Counted from the first letter of the stretch, positions 34,102 through 42,986 are shown. The stretch is 64,000 nt of DNA from Citrobacter telavivensis (GCA_009363175.1 CP045205.1:1550001-1614000), one strand, 5' to 3'. The notes: generated by a model from the letters alone, not told the origin. A program made the numbers and translations.

Positions 34102-36855
34102 TAACAGCCATTTGCGCGCTTCACGCGCTACGTTATCCATCTCGTCAAGCAGTTCCAGAAACTCGGGTTCCAGATCCTCTTCTGACGTGCCTTCTCGTAA
34201 TTGATTTTCCAGCAACTGACACAGATTTTTCATGCGCGGTACGCCGCTATAGCCGCAACTGCCATGCAGTTTATGAATCAGGTCGATTAAGCCTTGCGGG
34301 TTTTCACCCACCAGTTGCTCTTCAATTTTATTACGCACTTCCGGCAGAAAATCGATCAGCATTTGCAGCATATCCCGTGCCAGATCCGGTTTCCCGGCGG
34401 CCTGGCGCAGCGCCAGTTGCCAGTCCAGCGTGGCGTTCGGGTTGAAGATCGGTTCGATCGTTTCTGCACCGACCTGGCGCGTCGGGGCGCTTGCGCCAGG
34501 TTTATAGCGTTGCAGCAGGTTACACAGCTTCTCTTCTTCGATCGGTTTTGCCAGGTAGTCATTCATTCCGGCACTCAGTAATTTTTCTTTCTGACCCGCC
34601 ATCGCGTGCGCCGTGACGGCAATTACCGGGGTTTGCTGTTGATGCGGAAGCTGGTGGATCAGTTCGCAGGCCCGAATGCCATCCATATCCGGCATCTGAA
34701 TATCCATCAGGATCAGATCAAACTGCATTTGCTTCGCGCGATCGACCGCCTGCTGGCCGCTATCACACAGCTCAACGTGTTGAACCAGATCGTCCAACAG
34801 TGCACCAATCAGCTTCAGGTTCGCCGGATTATCATCGACCGCCATGACGGTCATGGCGATTTTACTTTCGTCTGATGTCAGCATGCTTTCGTGGTGGTTT
34901 TGACGACACAAATCCACCAGTGCGGGCAGCAGACGCGTAGAGGTCAGGGGTTTTAGCAGACAGCTGGCAACGCCGTCCTGCTTGAGTTTTTCGGCATTCA
35001 CCTGAGCGTGGCACGGCAGCGCCAGCATCAGGAAATCGGTCATTTTGGTCGCCTGTATTAGCCGCTCGTGCTGCATCGTCAGCGGTTCTTTGAAGGTGAC
35101 GGCAACGCCGAGCAGCATAAAGTCGTAATGCTCAACGGTCAGCGCGGAAAACGTTGGGCTGTAGACCACGTCCAGCGGCGTTTCGCTGAGAATATCCAGC
35201 GTGCATTGCGCGGCGGCGGCATTCGGCTCGATGTAGGCAATGCGTTTACCGGCCAGGCATGCGGTGGCCGGGCCGTCGCTGATCACATTCGGATTCAGAT
35301 CGAGATTAATATGGAACCAGAAGGTTGAACCGCGATGCGGCTGACTGTGGAAGGAGATATCCCCTCCCATCTCGTTGACCAGTTTTTGCGTGATCACCAG
35401 TCCCAGCCCGGTGCCGCCGTGGCGACGGGAAATACTGGCATCGGCCTGACGGAAAGCCTGGAACAGGCGCGACTGATCGCGCTCAGGGATGCCGATGCCG
35501 GTATCGCGGATCTGCACTTCGATCTGCACTTTGGTGTTACTCAGCGAGCGCTTCTCCACCAGAATGTCGATGTTGCCGCTCTCGGTGAATTTGATCGCAT
35601 TGCCGACCAGATTGGTGATCACCTGCTGTAAACGCAGTGGGTCGCCAATCACGTTATCCGGTACGTCATTCTTAATATTGAGCGTCAGCTCCAGCCCTTT
35701 GTCGTGCGACGAATGCGCCAGCAGCGTCACCACTTCATCGAGCGTATTGCGAAGCGCGAAGGGAATGCTTTCGAGAATGAGTTTACCCGCTTCCAGCTTG
35801 GAGAAATCCAGGACGTCATTGATGATCGCCAGCAGATTATTGGCCGACCGCTCGATGGTATTCAGGTGATCGCGCTGCGTGGTATTCAGTTCGGTTTTCA
35901 GCGTCAGGCGCGTAAAGCCGATCACGCCATTCAGCGGGGTACGTAGCTCATGGGACATGTTGGCCAGAAACTCAGATTTGATGCGCGCGGCTTCCTGCGC
36001 GCGTTTTTTCGCCAGGTCCAGCTCGACGTTCTGGATCTCCATCTGTTCGAGCGTTTCACGCAAATCGGAGGTGGCCTGATCGATATTGTGCTGCATCTCT
36101 TCATGATAGGCGGCGAGCGACATGGCCATCGAGTTAATGCCGTTTTTCAACATATCCAGCTCGCCGAGCATAAAGCCCTCGACGCGGCTGTCGAGTTGCC
36201 CTCGTCGGATACGGTCAACCGTATTGACCATGTTGCGAATCGGCCCCGTCACGTCGCGCATCAGACGCCAGCCAAAGATGAGCGCAATGCCGATACAGAA
36301 CAGCATCATGACGGAGGAGATGAAGATTTCTTTATACTGTTGTAAGCGGACCGACTTGAGATCGAGCTCAAGCGCCACATATCCCAACATATTACCCGCG
36401 TTTTTTGCGTCAGTGGCTGGGGATTCGTCCAGCGAATAACTTTCCGAAACGATCGGTGTTCGCAGGATTAAAATATCACCATGACGCTCAACGTTCAGTC
36501 GGCGCGGAAACGGTGAGCCCGGGGGCAACTGCATTTCCGACGGGTTGAGATTGAAATTCGAGGTGACGAAGAGGTGATTACCCTCATCGTAGACTGAAAT
36601 CGCCCGCACGATATCAGAGTGGCGGCGATGTAGAACGCTGATGAGTTGGCCGATGGATTCGCGGTTTTGCAGGTTCATACCGTATTCGGTAGAGACCGCG
36701 AGAGGCTCGATGATACTGGCACCGGCATCTTCCAGTTGACGCTGCAAGTCGTGGTAGCGATGCACAACAAAAAAGATACTGAGCAGTAAACCAATAAGTA
36801 CGGTTGGGGCCAGGATCAGAATCATCATGCGAGCGCGCAGGCTGTAGTTGGTCAT
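34099..36855 (-). CDS. barA: Hybrid sensor histidine kinase BarA
   Basis: Tripartite inner-membrane kinase of 918 residues, the E. coli length. Membrane helices lie at about 10-31 and 177-197, followed by a HAMP region and coiled coil. H302 in FLANMSHELRTPLNG is the first phosphorylation site, and an ATPase domain follows (GTGLGLVITQKLV). A receiver domain has DLILMDIQMPDMDG (D718 in E. coli) and a C-terminal Hpt domain has IHKLHGSCGY (H861). It senses acetate/formate and phosphorylates UvrY, which activates csrB and csrC. It is divergent from rlmD. Confidence 0.96.
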   Translation of the reverse strand: MTNYSLRARMMILILAPTVLIGLLLSIFFVVHRYHDLQRQLEDAGASIIEPLAVSTEYGMNLQNRESIGQLISVLHRRHSDIVRAISVYDEGNHLFVTSNFNLNPSEMQLPPGSPFPRRLNVERHGDILILRTPIVSESYSLDESPATDAKNAGNMLGYVALELDLKSVRLQQYKEIFISSVMMLFCIGIALIFGWRLMRDVTGPIRNMVNTVDRIRRGQLDSRVEGFMLGELDMLKNGINSMAMSLAAYHEEMQHNIDQATSDLRETLEQMEIQNVELDLAKKRAQEAARIKSEFLANMSHELRTPLNGVIGFTRLTLKTELNTTQRDHLNTIERSANNLLAIINDVLDFSKLEAGKLILESIPFALRNTLDEVVTLLAHSSHDKGLELTLNIKNDVPDNVIGDPLRLQQVITNLVGNAIKFTESGNIDILVEKRSLSNTKVQIEVQIRDTGIGIPERDQSRLFQAFRQADASISRRHGGTGLGLVITQKLVNEMGGDISFHSQPHRGSTFWFHINLDLNPNVISDGPATACLAGKRIAYIEPNAAAAQCTLDILSETPLDVVYSPTFSALTVEHYDFMLLGVAVTFKEPLTMQHERLIQATKMTDFLMLALPCHAQVNAEKLKQDGVASCLLKPLTSTRLLPALVDLCRQNHHESMLTSDESKIAMTVMAVDDNPANLKLIGALLDDLVQHVELCDSGQQAVDRAKQMQFDLILMDIQMPDMDGIRACELIHQLPHQQQTPVIAVTAHAMAGQKEKLLSAGMNDYLAKPIEEEKLCNLLQRYKPGASAPTRQVGAETIEPIFNPNATLDWQLALRQAAGKPDLARDMLQMLIDFLPEVRNKIEEQLVGENPQGLIDLIHKLHGSCGYSGVPRMKNLCQLLENQLREGTSEEDLEPEFLELLDEMDNVAREARKWLL

Positions 36856-36912
36856 GGAGTTCCGTTATGGGACAATTAGGGTCACACTGTTAAATTGAGA
36901 ACAATCTCGTCG

Positions 36913-38208
36913 ATGGCGCAATTCTACTCTGCAAAACGGCGCGTGACGACGCGCCAGATCATAACCGTTACCGTCAATGACCTCGATGCTTTTGGTCAGG
37001 GCGTTGCGCGGCACAACGGAAAGACGCTGTTTATCCCCGGTTTGCTGCCGCAGGAAAGTGCGGACGTGGCGATCACCGAAGATAAAAAACAGTACGCGAA
37101 AGCTCAGGTTAAGCGCCGTTTGAATGATAGTCCGGATCGCGTAACGCCGCGCTGTCCACACTTTGGCATTTGCGGCGGCTGTCAGCAACAGCATGCCAGT
37201 ATCGAACTGCAACAGCGCAGTAAAAGCGCCGCGCTGTCGCGCCTGATGAACCACGATGTCACTGAGGCGATCGCCGATGCGCCGTGGGGCTATCGTCGTC
37301 GCGCGCGGTTAAGTCTCAACTTCCAGCCGAAAACCCAGCAGTTCCAGATGGGGTTTCGCAAGGCGGCGTCCAACGACATCGTCGATATCAGACAGTGCCC
37401 TATTTTGGTGCCCCAACTTGAAGCGTTGCTGCCCGAACTCAGGGCATGCCTCAGTAGCCTGCAGGGAATACGCCATCTGGGACACGTTGAACTGGTGCAG
37501 GCGGGCAGTGGCACGCTGATGATACTGCGCCATACCGCGCCACTCACTGCGCAGGATAACGAAAAACTGGAACGCTTTTCGCATTCAAAGGGACTGTCTC
37601 TGTATCTGGCGCCGCAAAGCGAGATACTGGAAACGGTATCTGGTCAGACGCCCTGGTATGAGTCAAACGGACTACGCTTAAACTTCAGCCCGCGTGATTT
37701 TATTCAGGTCAATGAAGGGGTGAACCAGAAAATGGTGGCCAGTGCGCTGGCGTGGCTGGACGTACAGCCAGGCGATCGCGTGTTGGATCTCTTTTGCGGG
37801 ATGGGCAATTTCACGCTCCCGCTGGCGACCCGGGCGGCAAGCGTCGTCGGGGTGGAAGGCGTGCCTGCGCTGGTGGAGAAAGGGCGCGAAAACGCGCAAC
37901 AAAATGAATTACACAATGTGACATTCTTTCATGAAAATCTTGAAGAGGATGTTACCCGACAGCCGTGGGCCAAAAACGGTTTTGATAAAGTCTTGCTCGA
38001 CCCTGCGCGTGCAGGGGCTGCAGGCGTAATGCAACATATTATAAAATTGCAGCCTGGCCGCATTGTTTATGTATCCTGTAATCCTGCCACGCTGGCGCGT
38101 GATAGCGAGGCGTTATTACGCGCAGGATACCAAATTCAGCGGCTGGCGATGCTCGACATGTTCCCCCACACGGGACACCTGGAGTCAATGGTGTTGTTTG
38201 AGCATTAA
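36913..38208 (+). CDS. rlmD: 23S rRNA (uracil-1939-C5) methyltransferase
   Basis: TRAM-domain RNA methyltransferase of 431 residues (RumA). The iron-sulfur cysteines are at 81, 87 and 90 (CPHFGICGGC), with the fourth in DIRQCPIL. The SAM site is VLDLFCGMGNFTLPLA and the nucleophilic cysteine is in VSCNPATLARD near the end. The C-terminus ends LFEH, two residues shorter than in E. coli. The start at 36913 gives MAQFYSAKRR; six upstream codons are not conserved. Upstream promoters of relA may lie inside this gene, as reported for E. coli. Confidence 0.95.
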   Translation: MAQFYSAKRRVTTRQIITVTVNDLDAFGQGVARHNGKTLFIPGLLPQESADVAITEDKKQYAKAQVKRRLNDSPDRVTPRCPHFGICGGCQQQHASIELQQRSKSAALSRLMNHDVTEAIADAPWGYRRRARLSLNFQPKTQQFQMGFRKAASNDIVDIRQCPILVPQLEALLPELRACLSSLQGIRHLGHVELVQAGSGTLMILRHTAPLTAQDNEKLERFSHSKGLSLYLAPQSEILETVSGQTPWYESNGLRLNFSPRDFIQVNEGVNQKMVASALAWLDVQPGDRVLDLFCGMGNFTLPLATRAASVVGVEGVPALVEKGRENAQQNELHNVTFFHENLEEDVTRQPWAKNGFDKVLLDPARAGAAGVMQHIIKLQPGRIVYVSCNPATLARDSEALLRAGYQIQRLAMLDMFPHTGHLESMVLFEH

Positions 38209-38220
38209 AAATAAATCTAA

Positions 38221-38299
38221 TACCCAAAGGATTTCGGGTTGCATTGAGGCGGCAACAGAGAGAGTCCCCAGGAACTTACGGAAGTCAATTGACTGGGGT
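38221..38299. repeat. ERIC-like (IRU) repeat remnant
   Basis: The stretch TCCCCAGGAACTTACGGAAG, preceded by a TTGCATTGAGGCGGCAAC segment and followed by TTGACTGGGGTGA, matches the left half and centre of the enterobacterial ERIC/IRU palindrome, whose core is CCCCAGGAGCTTAC/AAGTGACTGGGG. The right half then diverges into the hairpins upstream of relA, so it is either truncated or fused with another repeat. Confidence 0.7.
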
Positions 38300-38305
38300 G
38301 AAAGA

Positions 38306-38375
38306 CAAATCTGTCAGGAACAGATTTGAACGTCGCGGAGCGACGGCCCGAAAGGGCGAGTCTCATGGATGAGAC
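38306..38375 (+). promoter_or_regulatory. Four consecutive hairpins in the relA leader
   Basis: Within 70 bases lie four inverted repeats in tandem: CAAATCTGT/ACAGATTTG (38306-38328), CGTCGC/GCGACG (38331-38345), GCCC-GAAA-GGGC with a GNRA-type tetraloop (38346-38357), and GTCTCAT/ATGAGAC (38360-38375). Their density is far beyond chance. If the main relA promoter lies near 180 bases upstream of the start, as reported in E. coli, all four are in the 5' UTR. Confidence 0.6.
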
Positions 38376-38423
38376 GAGTAACTCAGAAGCCAACAAAAAT
38401 GCAGCGTGAAAGACGACGGGTAT

Positions 38424-38445
38424 GGCTTGTCGACTTCGACAGGCC
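38424..38445 (+). promoter_or_regulatory. Hairpin just upstream of the relA ribosome site
   Basis: GGCTTGTCG/CGACAGGCC form a nine-bp stem with one U-G pair and loop ACTT, ending 22 bases before the relA ATG and just before the AAGGAGAGG ribosome site. It is well placed to affect translation initiation. Confidence 0.55.
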
Positions 38446-38467
38446 AGATCCCCTTAAGGAGAGGACA

Positions 38468-40702
38468 ATGGTTGCGGTAAGAAGTGCACATCTAAATAAA
38501 GCTGGGGAATTTGACCCGAAAAAATGGATCGAAAGTCTTGGGATCACCAGCCAGCAGTCATGTGAACGCTTAGCCGAAACCTGGGCGTATTGCCTGCAAC
38601 AGACACAGGGGCATCCGGATGCGGAACTGCTGCTGTGGCGTGGCGTGGAGATGGTGGAAATCCTCTCAACGCTGAGTATGGATATCGACACGCTGCGGGC
38701 TGCGCTGCTGTTCCCTCTGGCAGATGCCAATGTCGTTAGCGAAGATACCCTGCAGGAAAGCGTAGGTAAGTCTATCGTCAACCTGATTCACGGCGTGCGT
38801 GACATGGCGGCCATTCGCCAACTGAAAGCGACCCATACCGATTCCGTCTCCTCAGAGCAGGTCGATAACGTGCGGCGGATGCTGCTGGCGATGGTCGACG
38901 ACTTCCGCTGCGTGGTTATTAAACTCGCCGAACGCATTGCCCATCTGCGCGAGGTGAAAGACGCGCCGGAAGATGAACGCGTACTGGCGGCGAAAGAGTG
39001 CACCAACATCTACGCTCCGCTGGCGAACCGATTAGGTATCGGCCAGTTGAAATGGGAACTGGAAGATTATTGCTTCCGCTATCTGCATCCTGCCGAGTAC
39101 AAACGCATTGCCAAACTGCTGCACGAACGACGTATCGACAGGGAGCATTACATCGAAGAGTTCGTCGGTCATCTGCGATCGGAAATGAAAACCGAAGGCG
39201 TGAAGGCGGAAGTGTACGGACGCCCGAAACACATCTACAGCATCTGGCGAAAAATGCAGAAAAAGCATCTGGCGTTTGATGAGCTGTTTGATGTCCGCGC
39301 CGTACGTATTGTCGCCGAGCGTTTGCAGGACTGCTACGCTGCGCTGGGGATTGTGCACACCCACTATCGCCATCTGCCGGATGAGTTTGACGACTACGTT
39401 GCCAACCCGAAACCGAATGGCTATCAGTCGATTCATACCGTGGTATTGGGGCCGGGCGGCAAAACGGTTGAGATCCAGATTCGCACTAAGCAGATGCACG
39501 AGGACGCCGAACTGGGCGTTGCCGCGCACTGGAAGTACAAAGAAGGCGCGGTCGCGGGCGGAGCGCGTTCTGGTCATGAGGACCGCATTGCCTGGCTGCG
39601 TAAGCTGATCGCCTGGCAGGAAGAGATGGCGGACTCCGGCGAGATGCTCGACGAAGTACGCAGTCAGGTTTTTGACGACCGGGTCTACGTCTTTACACCG
39701 AAAGGCGATGTGGTGGATCTGCCCGCCGGCTCCACGCCGCTCGATTTTGCGTATCACATTCACAGTGACGTAGGGCATCGTTGCATCGGGGCGAAAATCG
39801 GTGGGCGCATCGTACCGTTCACCTATCAGTTGCAGATGGGCGATCAGATCGAAATTATCACCCAGAAACAGCCAAACCCCAGTCGTGACTGGCTGAACCC
39901 GAATCTGGGCTATGTGACGACCAGCCGTGGGCGCTCGAAAATTCACGCCTGGTTCCGTAAACAGGATCGGGACAAGAACATCCTCGCCGGACGGCAGATT
40001 CTGGATGATGAGCTGTCGCATCTCGGTATCAGTCTGAAAGAAGCGGAAAAGCACCTGCTGCCGCGCTACAACTTTAACGAACTGGAGGAGTTGCTGGCGG
40101 CGATTGGCGGTGGAGATATCCGTCTGAATCAGATGGTGAATTTCCTGCAATCGCAGTTCAACAAACCGAGCGCCGCCGAAGAGGATGCCGCCGCGCTGAA
40201 ACAGCTTCAGCAGAAAACGCATTCCCCGCAGAACCGCCGTAAAGATGATGGTCGCGTTGTTGTGGAAGGGGTCGGCAACCTGATGCATCACATTGCCCGT
40301 TGCTGCCAGCCGATTCCGGGCGATGAGATTGTCGGGTTCATCACCCAGGGGCGCGGGATTTCCGTCCATCGGGCAGACTGTGAGCAGTTGGTCGAACTGC
40401 GCGCGCATGCGCCGGAGCGCCTCGTGGAGGCCGTCTGGGGCGAAAGTTACTCGGCGGGATACTCGCTGGTGGTGCGCGTACAGGCCAACGATCGCAGCGG
40501 CTTACTGCGTGATATCACGACGATTCTGGCGAACGAGAAGGTCAACGTGCTTGGCGTTGCCAGCCGCAGCGATACCAAACAGCAGCTTGCCACCATCGAC
40601 ATGACGATTGAAATCTATAACCTGCAGGTACTGGGACGCGTGCTCAGCAAGCTGAATCAGGTCCCCGATGTGATTGACGCTCGTCGTTTGCACGGCAATT
40701 AA
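38468..40702 (+). CDS. relA: GTP pyrophosphokinase RelA
   Basis: Ribosome-associated (p)ppGpp synthetase of 744 residues that pyrophosphorylates GTP or GDP when uncharged tRNA enters the A site. Domains in order are: an inactive HD pseudo-hydrolase (about 1-200), synthetase (about 230-380, with YGRPKHIYSIWRKMQKK and PNGYQSIHTVV), TGS (about 405-470), helical and zinc-finger-like segments (with HIARCCQPIPGDE) and a C-terminal ACT. Start at 38468 follows AAGGAGAGG; a frame 33 codons longer runs into the leader hairpins and is not conserved. Confidence 0.96.
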   Translation: MVAVRSAHLNKAGEFDPKKWIESLGITSQQSCERLAETWAYCLQQTQGHPDAELLLWRGVEMVEILSTLSMDIDTLRAALLFPLADANVVSEDTLQESVGKSIVNLIHGVRDMAAIRQLKATHTDSVSSEQVDNVRRMLLAMVDDFRCVVIKLAERIAHLREVKDAPEDERVLAAKECTNIYAPLANRLGIGQLKWELEDYCFRYLHPAEYKRIAKLLHERRIDREHYIEEFVGHLRSEMKTEGVKAEVYGRPKHIYSIWRKMQKKHLAFDELFDVRAVRIVAERLQDCYAALGIVHTHYRHLPDEFDDYVANPKPNGYQSIHTVVLGPGGKTVEIQIRTKQMHEDAELGVAAHWKYKEGAVAGGARSGHEDRIAWLRKLIAWQEEMADSGEMLDEVRSQVFDDRVYVFTPKGDVVDLPAGSTPLDFAYHIHSDVGHRCIGAKIGGRIVPFTYQLQMGDQIEIITQKQPNPSRDWLNPNLGYVTTSRGRSKIHAWFRKQDRDKNILAGRQILDDELSHLGISLKEAEKHLLPRYNFNELEELLAAIGGGDIRLNQMVNFLQSQFNKPSAAEEDAAALKQLQQKTHSPQNRRKDDGRVVVEGVGNLMHHIARCCQPIPGDEIVGFITQGRGISVHRADCEQLVELRAHAPERLVEAVWGESYSAGYSLVVRVQANDRSGLLRDITTILANEKVNVLGVASRSDTKQQLATIDMTIEIYNLQVLGRVLSKLNQVPDVIDARRLHGN

Positions 40703-40708
40703 TAAATC

Positions 40709-40745
40709 AGAGGCCACTGAAGTTTTTTTGGTGGCCTCTCCTTTT
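40709..40745 (+). terminator. Terminator after relA
   Basis: Nine-bp stem AGAGGCCAC/GTGGCCTCT with a loop containing seven Ts, followed by CCTTTTAAG, seven bases after the relA stop. It separates relA from the two-gene cassette downstream. Confidence 0.75.
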
Positions 40746-40864
40746 AAGTGGGCACATTTCCGAATTTTTATCTGATTGCCCAAAGTTCCCTTTTTGCGCA
40801 GTAAACTCTCTACGGTATTTTGTTTAAAACATTTAAATGTTATTTAGCCGCAGCAGAGGCACTT

Positions 40865-41647
40865 ATGATTTATGGATCAAAACAAGAGTTTGAGATTCAG
40901 AAAAATGAATTCATGTCTGTAGCACAGCGTCTGTGGATGACAGAACCTTTTTACTTTAAACAATCAGATTACTTTAGTCGAGTTATTGATGTGGTTAGGC
41001 AGATCGAGACTGAAATTCAGATGCATTGCCTATCATGGTTGGGAGGGGAGGAAATATTAAAATACAAAACTGCCGTTCTGAATTATCAGCGCTCGGTAAT
41101 TATGAATAATAAAATTTATTCACGATGGATGGCTGAACAGGAGTACAAAAACAAAAGAGCCGCAGAGTTATATAAGCTATACACCAAAATAATAGGATTC
41201 TTATCAGGCATAGGCCAGGTTACTACCGGTGTGGGACTATGTGTATCAACTGGTGGAAGTGCAACGGTACCGGGTACTGCAATGATTCTGCAAGGCCTGA
41301 ACAATATCTATGAGAACGGGTATTATCTTGTAGTTTATGAAGAGGCCTCAGGTCCACTCAGAGAAGCATACTATTATGCAGCAAATAAGGCCGGTTATGA
41401 CAAGAATCAAGGGGATATTGCATATAGTACAATAGATCTTGTCCTATCAGGATATGGTATGGCCAGAAGGATCCCTACGCCGAGAGAAAGATCATGGAAT
41501 CTGTTTGGTATCCAATCACACCAGACAGATTATGTTAGGGGGGTGAGTGGCATGACAAAACCTGTGTTTATGCTTGAGATTATCAGCGATGAAGTGACTG
41601 TTTTATCATTGATGCCTGCTTATAATGAAAATGACTTGAGGCACTAA
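40865..41647 (+). CDS. DUF4225-like protein, possible toxin or effector
   Basis: Protein of 260 residues. An N-terminal helical part (about 1-110) is rich in charged and aromatic residues. A glycine-rich hydrophobic region follows (about 112-160, with IIGFLSGIGQVTTGVGLCVS and ATVPGTAMILQGLNNIYENG), then a conserved-looking GDIAYSTIDLVLSGYGMARR. This pattern resembles DUF4225 proteins of enterics, whose role is not established. ATG 40865 has GAGG at five bases; an earlier in-frame TTG at 40820 is less likely. The DNA is AT-rich (19 G/C in 41101-41160) unlike relA and mazG. It sits in place of mazEF and is two bases from a small membrane-protein gene. Toxin function is inference. Confidence 0.6.
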   Translation: MIYGSKQEFEIQKNEFMSVAQRLWMTEPFYFKQSDYFSRVIDVVRQIETEIQMHCLSWLGGEEILKYKTAVLNYQRSVIMNNKIYSRWMAEQEYKNKRAAELYKLYTKIIGFLSGIGQVTTGVGLCVSTGGSATVPGTAMILQGLNNIYENGYYLVVYEEASGPLREAYYYAANKAGYDKNQGDIAYSTIDLVLSGYGMARRIPTPRERSWNLFGIQSHQTDYVRGVSGMTKPVFMLEIISDEVTVLSLMPAYNENDLRH

Positions 41648-41649
41648 GT

Positions 41650-41973
41650 ATGGAGCAAGATATTATTTTCTTTTCAAAACCGTGGTTACCGGTCATGTTG
41701 TATTATTTAATGGGGGTAATTGTTTTTATTGGTTGTTATTTGTGGTATCGTTTCATTAAATTTCATTCAAATACGCTTTGTCGGTTTTTATTTATTATTG
41801 TAACAACGCTTTCCTGTGTCGTTCACATTGTCACTGGATACTACGATGTGGTGGGCTATCACGGCTATGGCAATAGTATTTTGCGAGCGTACTACTTAAC
41901 TGATTACGAAACGATCCGTTACGGCGTTATTTTGTTCGTCACCCTGAATGGATTATTAATCTGTCGAATATAA
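41650..41973 (+). CDS. Small three-helix membrane protein, possible immunity partner
   Basis: Protein of 107 residues with three predicted membrane helices, near 13-33 (PVMLYYLMGVIVFIGCYLWY), 43-66 and 88-105, and a polar loop with GYHGYGNSILRAYYLTDYET between the last two. I recognise no family. It starts two bases after the upstream stop with GAGG in the end of that gene, so the two are coupled. A compact membrane protein directly downstream of a hydrophobic, possibly membrane-acting protein is the usual layout for an immunity gene. AT-rich like its partner. Confidence 0.7.
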   Translation: MEQDIIFFSKPWLPVMLYYLMGVIVFIGCYLWYRFIKFHSNTLCRFLFIIVTTLSCVVHIVTGYYDVVGYHGYGNSILRAYYLTDYETIRYGVILFVTLNGLLICRI

Positions 41974-42041
41974 TATTAGGGGATGGCAGTCATCCAGCAA
42001 CACGCTATCATGAGCGAAAGTGAAGATGATAAAGAGGCTGT

Positions 42042-42851
42042 ATGACTGTCACCATCAATAAAACTCAAATTGACCGCCTGCTTGGCATCATGCAACGCCT
42101 GCGCGACCCGGAAACCGGCTGCCCGTGGGATAACGAACAGACTTTCGCCACGCTTGCCCCCTACACCCTTGAAGAAACCTACGAAGTACTCGACGCGATT
42201 TCTCGTGAAGATTTTGACGATCTACGCGGTGAACTGGGCGACCTGTTGTTCCAGGTGGTGTTTTACGCGCAGATAGCCCAGGAAGAGGGGCGCTTTGATT
42301 TCAATGACATTTGTGCCGCCATCAGTGACAAACTGGAGCGCCGACATCCGCACGTTTTTGCCGATGCTCAGGCTCATAACAGCAGCGAAGTGCTGGCTCG
42401 TTGGGAGCAAATTAAAACCGGCGAACGGGCACAAAAGGCGCAGCATTCTGCCCTTGATGATATTCCGCGTAGCTTACCGGCGTTAATGCGGGCACAGAAA
42501 ATCCAGAAGCGTTGTTCGAATGTTGGCTTTGACTGGACGACGCTGGGCCCGGTGGTTGACAAGGTGTACGAAGAGATTGACGAGGTCATGCACGAGGCGC
42601 GGCAGGTCGTGGTCGACCAGGCTAAACTGGAAGAGGAAATGGGCGATTTGCTCTTTGCCACTGTCAATATGGCTCGTCACTTAGGCACCAAAGCGGAGAC
42701 CGCCCTGCAAAAAGCCAACGAAAAGTTCGAGCGGCGTTTTCGTGAGGTCGAGCGGATTGTGGCGGCACGGGGCCTGGAAATGACGGGTGTTGATCTGGAA
42801 ACCATGGAAGAAGTCTGGCAGCAGGTAAAACGGCAGGAAATTGATCTCTAA
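42042..42851 (+). CDS. mazG: Nucleoside triphosphate pyrophosphohydrolase MazG
   Basis: All-alpha NTP pyrophosphatase of 269 residues with two MazG repeats. The first holds LEETYEVLDAI and the ELGDLLFQVVFYAQ metal motif, and the second holds EIDEVMHEA and EEMGDLLFATVNMARHLG. It hydrolyses NTPs to NMP and pyrophosphate and in E. coli lowers (p)ppGpp. It is six residues longer at the N-terminus than the K-12 protein. In K-12 it follows mazEF; here the DUF4225 cassette takes that place. Confidence 0.95.
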   Translation: MTVTINKTQIDRLLGIMQRLRDPETGCPWDNEQTFATLAPYTLEETYEVLDAISREDFDDLRGELGDLLFQVVFYAQIAQEEGRFDFNDICAAISDKLERRHPHVFADAQAHNSSEVLARWEQIKTGERAQKAQHSALDDIPRSLPALMRAQKIQKRCSNVGFDWTTLGPVVDKVYEEIDEVMHEARQVVVDQAKLEEEMGDLLFATVNMARHLGTKAETALQKANEKFERRFREVERIVAARGLEMTGVDLETMEEVWQQVKRQEIDL

Positions 42852-42986
42852 GGAGTTTGAGCGGTCAAGGGCGTTTTGTGTGATTTTTTAAATAACAAGC
42901 TCTTGATTTGCGTCAAAAACATTTACCCCAAAGGGGCTATTTTCTCACTCCCGATGTTAAATGTGAGCTGACGAAGAGGAGGGATA

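Noticed and set aside
38369..38467. Upstream in-frame ATG extending RelA by 33 residues.
   Set aside because: The added part overlaps the leader hairpins, is rich in Arg and not conserved; ATG 38468 has AAGGAGAGG.
39032..40408. 458-codon open frame antisense to relA.
   Set aside because: It is the shadow of a GC-rich conserved gene; no ribosome site and no recognisable protein features.
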